The notes under the pieces were generated by a model. That model saw nothing but the letters and a program-made list of their open reading frames with translations. It was not told where the DNA came from and ran no database searches. A program made the translations under genes and the position numbers. Below, one piece after another: positions 63,956 through 64,000 of a stretch of 64,000 bases of DNA. This DNA is from Cognatishimia sp. 1_MG-2023 (GTDB lineage: Bacteria; Pseudomonadota; Alphaproteobacteria; Rhodobacterales; Rhodobacteraceae), in assembly GCF_030548175.1 (NCBI RefSeq), contig NZ_JAUORX010000001.1, positions 372,001 through 436,000 of the forward strand, in the 5' to 3' direction. Position 1 is the first letter of the stretch. Each line of letters begins with the position of its first letter.

Positions 63956-64000
63956 TTTGTTCCAAAAATTAGAGCGTTTGCACCACCTATATCAAAGGAA

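Noticed and set aside
1-64000. CRISPR arrays, rRNA genes, insertion sequences, prophage or integrase genes
   Set aside because: No regularly spaced repeats of CRISPR size, no rRNA-like stretch, and no transposase, integrase or phage structural protein among the open frames.

Overview
The window reads as a chromosomal segment of a marine Roseobacter-group alphaproteobacterium (Rhodobacterales). Evidence is the combination and order of genes: a ctaC-ctaB-ctaG-ctaE cytochrome aa3 cluster followed by SURF1, threonine synthase and an M16 peptidase; an NDUFA12-MlaD-DUF2155 cluster; accBC next to aat; nadABC; a nusB-ribH-ribBA-ribE cluster with a degenerate cyclohydrolase domain; KpsS/Wza-like/KpsC capsule genes; and TadE/TadG pseudopilin genes. 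Base composition looks mid-50s % GC by eye, with two clearly AT-richer islets at about 33.1-33.95 kb and 59.2-60.9 kb. No rRNA, insertion sequence, integrase or CRISPR array was seen. One tRNA (Leu, anticodon TAA) is present.

Layout. 0-8.8 kb: cut-off FAD oxidase, secreted metallo-beta-lactamase-fold protein, then a long minus-strand run ctaC-ctaB-small TM protein-ctaG-ctaE / SURF1-thrC-M16-GNAT with many 4-bp stop/start overlaps. 8.9-14.4 kb: tldD, dprA, topA. 14.5-20 kb: 3-oxoacid CoA-transferase (scoAB), M23 lipoprotein, PAS-LuxR regulator, accB, accC, aat. 19.9-24.3 kb (minus): NDUFA12, MlaD, DUF2155, then a three-gene signalling operon (response regulator, TctE-type kinase, periplasmic binding protein). 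24.7-29.4 kb: RraA-fold enzyme, tctC, tctB, tctA and an AbrB-type membrane protein, so the signalling operon is divergent from the transporter it probably controls. 29.6-33.1 kb: nadA-nadB-nadC. 33.1-43.1 kb: DMP19-like islet, then riboflavin genes (nusB, ribH, ribBA, ribE; ribD with nrdR) flanking a capsule cluster. 43.2-46.5 kb: small accessory enzymes. 46.6-52.6 kb: rpoD, dnaG, gdh. 52.9-55.8 kb: vWA TadG and two TadE-like proteins. 56-59.1 kb: aldo-keto reductase, SOS-linked ImuA-like gene, Dabb and DUF1203 proteins. 59.2-60.9 kb: AT-rich islet with DUF1415 and a possible CdiI-like immunity protein. 61-64 kb: metG, tRNA-Leu, TPR protein, Lrp regulator.

The most unusual signals are not gene families but sites: a textbook intrinsic terminator inside the first 25 codons of kpsC; an alphaproteobacterial LexA box in front of an ImuA-like gene that has no imuB/dnaE2 beside it; five GANTC (CcrM) sites within 94 bp upstream of rpoD; a CsoR-type copper-operator look-alike upstream of ribBA; and a shared palindromic word (TGAAACGTACGAATT) at the edges of both AT-rich islets. 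The RraA-fold protein carries the exact D-X20-R-D metal/catalytic motif, which suggests an aldolase or oxaloacetate decarboxylase working with the tricarboxylate transporter. All database-level claims come from recognising sequence by eye; none was searched.
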